The notes under the pieces were generated by a model that was not told the DNA's origin, did not search any database, and saw only the letters and a program-made list of their open reading frames with translations. Of a stretch of 64,000 bases of DNA, positions 60,457 through 64,000 are shown one piece after another. The number at the start of each line of letters is the position of its first letter. Position 1 is the stretch's first letter. Source of the DNA: Bacteroidota bacterium. Lineage in GTDB: Bacteria; Bacteroidota; Bacteroidia; Chitinophagales; Chitinophagaceae. Both the position numbers and the translations under genes were made by a program. The DNA is taken from NCBI GenBank assembly GCA_018266775.1, contig JAFDZS010000008.1, forward strand, positions 124,001 to 188,000, written 5' to 3'.

Positions 60457-60526
60457 TTATTTACCTGCTTCAATACTTTTTTTCTTTCCTTAAATCCAGA
60501 TTGTATTTTGCCGTGTAGGTAACGGT

Positions 60527-61069
60527 ATGGAGCGAAAAATTTACAACCCCATTCAGAAAGACACCGTTACTTTTTTAAAAACACATGCTGACACCAATGG
60601 CGCCTGCACTTTAGTTGAAGTGGAGCTGGCAGATGGCGGTGGTGTGGGCTTACATTACCACAAAACGTATGCAGAACAATTTACCTGCATAGATGGTGAA
60701 GTACAGGTGCAGTTAGGTAAAGCCATCTATACTTTAAGAAATGGTGAAACTGCAACAGCACATCCTGATATCAACCATTTATTCCGCAACCGCAGTGGTA
60801 AACCGGCAAAATTTATAGTGGAACTCAAGCCTGCCAGCCGCGGCTTTGAACAATCATTACAAATTGGCTATGGCCTTGCAAACGATGGACTCTGCCGCAA
60901 GAATGGTTTTCCTAAAGATAAACTGGCATTGGCATGGCTCTTCGACATTAGTGAGAGCAATCTTCCGGGATGGATGAGTGTGTTTGAATTCATCCTGCGC
61001 AGGCAGGCAAAGAAAGCAAGACAAAAAGGAATTGATCAGCAATTATTAAACCGGTACGTGAAGTTTTAA
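60527..61069 (+). CDS. Cupin domain protein
   Basis: This is a 180-residue protein. The cupin core is GGVGLHYHKTYAEQFTCIDG (HxH...E metal site, ~38-57) and TATAHPDINHLFRN (second motif with His). After the core comes a C-terminal helical part (LPGWMSVFEFILRRQAKKAR) that looks amphipathic and could attach to a membrane or a partner. The family includes enzymes and ligand sensors, so no reaction is assigned. It lies 70 bases after the candidate anti-sigma gene and may belong to the same regulon. Confidence 0.82.
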   Translation: MERKIYNPIQKDTVTFLKTHADTNGACTLVEVELADGGGVGLHYHKTYAEQFTCIDGEVQVQLGKAIYTLRNGETATAHPDINHLFRNRSGKPAKFIVELKPASRGFEQSLQIGYGLANDGLCRKNGFPKDKLALAWLFDISESNLPGWMSVFEFILRRQAKKARQKGIDQQLLNRYVKF

Positions 61070-61149
61070 AAAAATACTTATTACCGAAATCCAAAAATAT
61101 TTCATGGGTGTAGGTATCAAAAACAATCACAACAATTAAAACTAAAACA

Positions 61150-61560
61150 ATGGAAACATTAACTGCACGCACCAACATTGATATTGCCCAAAAGGGCTTT
61201 AATGATTTTCTACAGGGCAATATTGCAGCAGTACTCGATGCCTGCTCCAAAGATATTGTATGGAGCACCTGGCCAAACCCTGCGGTACCTTATGCAAAAA
61301 ATTATTACGGAAAAGAAGGCGTTGCCACATTTTTCCAAACGTTGGGCAGCAGTGTTGAATACACTGTATTTAATCCAAAAAAGTTTTATGCAGCTGAAAA
61401 TAAAGTGTTTGCATTTGTAGATCATAAAGCTACTGTAAAAGCCACTGGCAAAACATTTGAACATGAAACACTGATGGTGTTTACTATTGATGATGGTAAG
61501 ATGAGTGGTTTTCATACCTATGCGGATACAGCTGACATGGCCAGTGCTTTTACTCAATAA
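61150..61560 (+). CDS. SnoaL/NTF2-like protein
   Basis: This 136-residue protein has the nuclear transport factor 2-like fold of the SnoaL type: a helix-rich N-terminus (NIDIAQKGFNDFLQGNIAAV, then LDACSKDIVWSTW) and strands such as AENKVFAFVDHKATVKATGK and HETLMVFTIDDGKMSGFHTY. The family contains isomerases, cyclases and ligand-binding proteins. There is no signal peptide. It lies in a series of small enzyme-like genes after the ECF pair, 80 bases after the cupin gene. Confidence 0.82.
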   Translation: METLTARTNIDIAQKGFNDFLQGNIAAVLDACSKDIVWSTWPNPAVPYAKNYYGKEGVATFFQTLGSSVEYTVFNPKKFYAAENKVFAFVDHKATVKATGKTFEHETLMVFTIDDGKMSGFHTYADTADMASAFTQ

Positions 61561-61584
61561 TTTTCTCACCTTAAATTTTATATT

Positions 61585-61884
61585 ATGAACAAGATCGTTT
61601 TGCTTTTTGAAGCACCAGGAATGAGTACCCAACAATATGATGCCATTATGGATGAATTGCATGCAGGCCATCATTTACCCAATAAAAACCTGTATTCACA
61701 CACTGCCTATCAAAACGGCAATACCTGTTGCGTGGTGGATGTTTGGCAATCGGAAGCTGCAGCAATGGACTTTGCCAAAACCGCCTTATTCCCCATTTTT
61801 GAAAAGCTGGGATTGCATGTACCACCTCCAAAAATTTTCGCCGTGCACAATTACATGGGCAGTACAGTGCCGGAGCATGCATAA
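61585..61884 (+). CDS. Small alpha/beta-barrel-like protein
   Basis: This 99-residue protein has a ferredoxin-like layout: strand IVLLFEAPGMSTQQYDAIMD, helix, strand YSHTAYQNGNTCCVVDVWQS, helix, strand. This matches the dimeric alpha/beta-barrel superfamily (antibiotic biosynthesis monooxygenase-like). No catalytic residue can be fixed. It is 24 bases after the SnoaL-like gene and shortly before a strong terminator, so it is probably the end of the plus-strand series. Confidence 0.72.
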   Translation: MNKIVLLFEAPGMSTQQYDAIMDELHAGHHLPNKNLYSHTAYQNGNTCCVVDVWQSEAAAMDFAKTALFPIFEKLGLHVPPPKIFAVHNYMGSTVPEHA

Positions 61885-61927
61885 AAAACGTTCTGCATGT
61901 AAATCATAATCGCAAAAAAAAATATAA

Positions 61928-61953
61928 AAATGGCCCCGATATCGGGGCCATTT
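61928..61953. terminator. Bidirectional terminator at the end of the plus-strand series
   Basis: A perfect 13-bp inverted repeat AAATGGCCCCGAT/ATCGGGGCCATTT with no central spacer. It lies between the last plus-strand gene and the convergent beta-helix gene. The remaining ~180 bases to 62135 hold nothing I recognise. Confidence 0.82.
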
Positions 61954-62135
61954 ACCATTTAAAATACTAAGTAACGGATACGGATTAAAATTTTTGCTGG
62001 ATATTTTCTAACACAGTTTCATAAGTTGGGATTGTGCGTTGTTATGCACCGGTTGGATTTTGGATAATTGGATATTAAAACGGTTTTTTAACAACAAGTC
62101 ATAGGATGTGGGTTTAAAACGGGCGCTTAAACGAT

Positions 62136-64000
62136 TTATTTACTCAGTATATTTTTGATTATTGTTTCTCCTTCAGCAAGTACACGTACGTAATATATTC
62201 CGGTTGAAACAGGCATGGTATTTTTATTGATGGTGGTATTGCCGTTTTGCAGTTGAATATTTGTTGCCAGGTATACTCTTCCGTTCATATCAAAAACATG
62301 CAACATTGCTTTCTGGCTTTTGGTGCAGGCAATTGTTACCTGCAGGTTGCCATTGGTATACAATTGTGCACTGGCAATAATTACTGATGCATCATTTTTA
62401 TTCATGATCACAACCGTATTACTGAAGTCGGACGCACCGTTTTTATCTACCATTTTTAAGCGGTAGTAATTATTACCGGTAACAGGTGAAGCATCAGTAA
62501 AACTGTAGCTGGTTAATGATGAGGTGAAACCGGAAGCTTTCACTTGTCCGATAGTTTCAAAATGCACACCGTCTGTACTTCTTTCAATACTGAAATAATC
62601 GCTGTTAATTTCTGTTGCGGTTTTCCATTGTAACAGGTTTTGTGCTTTTACAGCAGTAACGGTTAAATCGAGTAATTGCACCGGCAGGGTAACACCGGTT
62701 TCAACATAACCAAGGTCGGGTGCAGTACCGGAATAGGGCAGGCCAACATAAACACCGGCATTTAAACAAGGAGAACCGGTACGCAGGTGAAAGTCGGAAA
62801 CAGAAACAAACATCGGATCCGTTTTCATGTTGCTGCCGTTCACATAATGTGTTGGGGGAAGGCCATTGAAATAGGGGTCGTTATTGAAGCCGTTGCCATA
62901 CGCATCGTTATTACGGATGGTAACGGAATCCATTGCGTTATTACCGCCCTGCACCAGCCAGCTGGTCAATATGTTCATCATAATATTGTTCTGGATATTG
63001 ATCTTCTTTGCATAACCCACATTGAGTGCACCAAAGTTTAAGCCCCACCAGGGTGGTGTGGTGGCCGATGCCACCAGCGTATTGTTGTATACACTAAAAC
63101 TATCAATGTTGTAGTTATTGGTGCCATCACTGAATACACCTATAAACCCGCCCGTGCCTTCACTCATTGTTACATTGGTAATCAAATTTTTCCGGATGAT
63201 CACATTCTTAACCGTGTTACCGCTCCTTGTATTGAACTGAATGCCGTGGCCCACTTTATCAATCGTATTATTTTCAATGATAGCGCCATCGGTACCATAT
63301 TCTAAAATCAGCCCACTTTCAATCCAGGTGTTTACGGTATTTTGTTTAATGGTGTTATCGTGTATCCATACGCTGTAGGCATAGGTGCCTTTGGTTTGAA
63401 AATTCATATCTATACAACCACCGGTAATGGTGTTGCCATAAATTTCAAGGCCTGATTCATTGAATAATTCTATTGCAAAGTTCCAGCCTCTGAAGCCATT
63501 GGTTTCTCCCATTGGAATTTTATTCAAAATGTTATTATAGATTTTACAACCTCTTAAATAACCTTCATTCCATCCTTTAATGGGCCAGCCATTATACCCT
63601 TCGGGCCTGCTGGTTTGAGATATGGTGTTATTGTAGATGAGCATACCATCCTGTCCGCCAATATTCAAACATCCACGGCCATATACACCAGTAGATAAAT
63701 TGTAGCCGGCACAGTTGGTAATAATATTGTTATAAAAACTATTGCCTGTGGCATAGATGGTGGGCGGTGCCCCATTACCATCATTTCTTCCGCCCATGAT
63801 CACACCGCGGTCTTTAAAATCCACCATAGTAATATCATGAATGCTGACATTGCTTCTGCCGCCCACATTAATACCCCAGAAGGTGGAAAGGTTTTGCCCA
63901 TCAAATTTTAAATAGGCAATATGCTGGTTGCCATTGGTGCCTTCGGGTGAATGCAGGCCCAGCATTTCTGTCCAGTCTGCGGTTAACGTACTTTTGAGTA
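62136..64000 (-). CDS. Secreted right-handed beta-helix protein with T9SS tail (5' part cut by window edge)
   Basis: The frame is open to the right edge (LKSTLTADWTEM precedes the first Met), so at least 620 residues are present and the N-terminus is missing. Parallel beta-helix repeats run over roughly the first 400 visible residues: ITMVDFKDRGVIMGGRND, GLEIYGNTITGG, AIIENNTIDKVGHGIQFNTR and NIQNNIMMNILTSWL. Next is a fibronectin-like domain (KTATEINSDYFSIERSTDG; NYYRLKMVDKNGASDFSN), then a T9SS tail ending STGIYYVRVLAEGETIIKNI. The fold is typical of polysaccharide lyases or adhesins. Confidence 0.87.
   Translation of the reverse strand, partial: LKSTLTADWTEMLGLHSPEGTNGNQHIAYLKFDGQNLSTFWGINVGGRSNVSIHDITMVDFKDRGVIMGGRNDGNGAPPTIYATGNSFYNNIITNCAGYNLSTGVYGRGCLNIGGQDGMLIYNNTISQTSRPEGYNGWPIKGWNEGYLRGCKIYNNILNKIPMGETNGFRGWNFAIELFNESGLEIYGNTITGGCIDMNFQTKGTYAYSVWIHDNTIKQNTVNTWIESGLILEYGTDGAIIENNTIDKVGHGIQFNTRSGNTVKNVIIRKNLITNVTMSEGTGGFIGVFSDGTNNYNIDSFSVYNNTLVASATTPPWWGLNFGALNVGYAKKINIQNNIMMNILTSWLVQGGNNAMDSVTIRNNDAYGNGFNNDPYFNGLPPTHYVNGSNMKTDPMFVSVSDFHLRTGSPCLNAGVYVGLPYSGTAPDLGYVETGVTLPVQLLDLTVTAVKAQNLLQWKTATEINSDYFSIERSTDGVHFETIGQVKASGFTSSLTSYSFTDASPVTGNNYYRLKMVDKNGASDFSNTVVIMNKNDASVIIASAQLYTNGNLQVTIACTKSQKAMLHVFDMNGRVYLATNIQLQNGNTTINKNTMPVSTGIYYVRVLAEGETIIKNILSK

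Overview
The window looks like a chromosomal segment of a Bacteroidota bacterium, most likely Chitinophagaceae or a close relative. This rests on several things read from the sequence: type IX secretion (T9SS) sorting tails on three secreted proteins, a GldH lipoprotein, a PorG-type outer-membrane protein next to uppS-bamA-ompH-murI, promoters of the Bacteroidota form (TTTG, about 19-21 bases, TAnnTTTG), weak Shine-Dalgarno sites, and many signal peptides ending in a Gln after the cleavage site. No rRNA, tRNA, insertion sequence, phage gene or CRISPR array was seen.

Layout. 1-5.2 kb: a cut aldehyde dehydrogenase, tadA, a small T9SS protein, sodA, the rpmH-rnpA-yidD block (rpmH is only 55 codons) and murI. 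5.2-10.6 kb: the envelope-assembly operon uppS-bamA-ompH-ompH-ompH-like. 10.6-16.8 kb: a 1036-residue T9SS-exported GH67/DUF4838-like protein placed between uppS and a GNAT-yicC-gldH-porG unit. 17-22 kb: a solitary lpxD and a LytTR/propeller two-component pair. 22-29 kb: one long minus-strand unit pxpB-pxpC-pxpA-NRAMP-like-SDR-CarbopepD_reg (5-oxoprolinase) and a divergent DUF2891 gene. 29-33 kb: hbd, pheS, a NodB deacetylase and a Bax-inhibitor-1 protein.

33.2-36 kb is an arsenic operon, arsR-arsM-arsN2-arsN1-like-arsC, with two matching 16-bp operators around a clear promoter and no efflux pump gene. 36-43 kb holds an AIM24 protein, a carbohydrate unit (glucose dehydrogenase-like SDR, small membrane protein, GH63 glucosidase, DUF481), an aquaporin and a DUF421 protein. 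43-52 kb holds a GMC oxidoreductase and a tetR-tolC-MFP-RND efflux operon whose promoter lies within an 11-bp-arm inverted repeat. 52-62 kb is mostly plus strand: DUF502, an S1/P1-type zinc hydrolase, serC, DUF1015, TPR, 2TM, a long-chain acyl-CoA synthetase, then an ECF sigma factor with a soluble cupin-type candidate anti-sigma factor and three small enzyme-like genes. The right edge cuts a secreted beta-helix protein with a T9SS tail.

The window is mainly ordinary core chromosome. The parts most worth a second look are the pump-less arsenic operon with its operators, the 5-oxoprolinase unit with an NRAMP-like carrier lacking the usual metal ligands, the ECF/cupin pair, the REP-like hairpins at 36.1 kb, and an orphan terminator in a 555-base gap at 16.9 kb. 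I saw no clearly new defence or mobile system.
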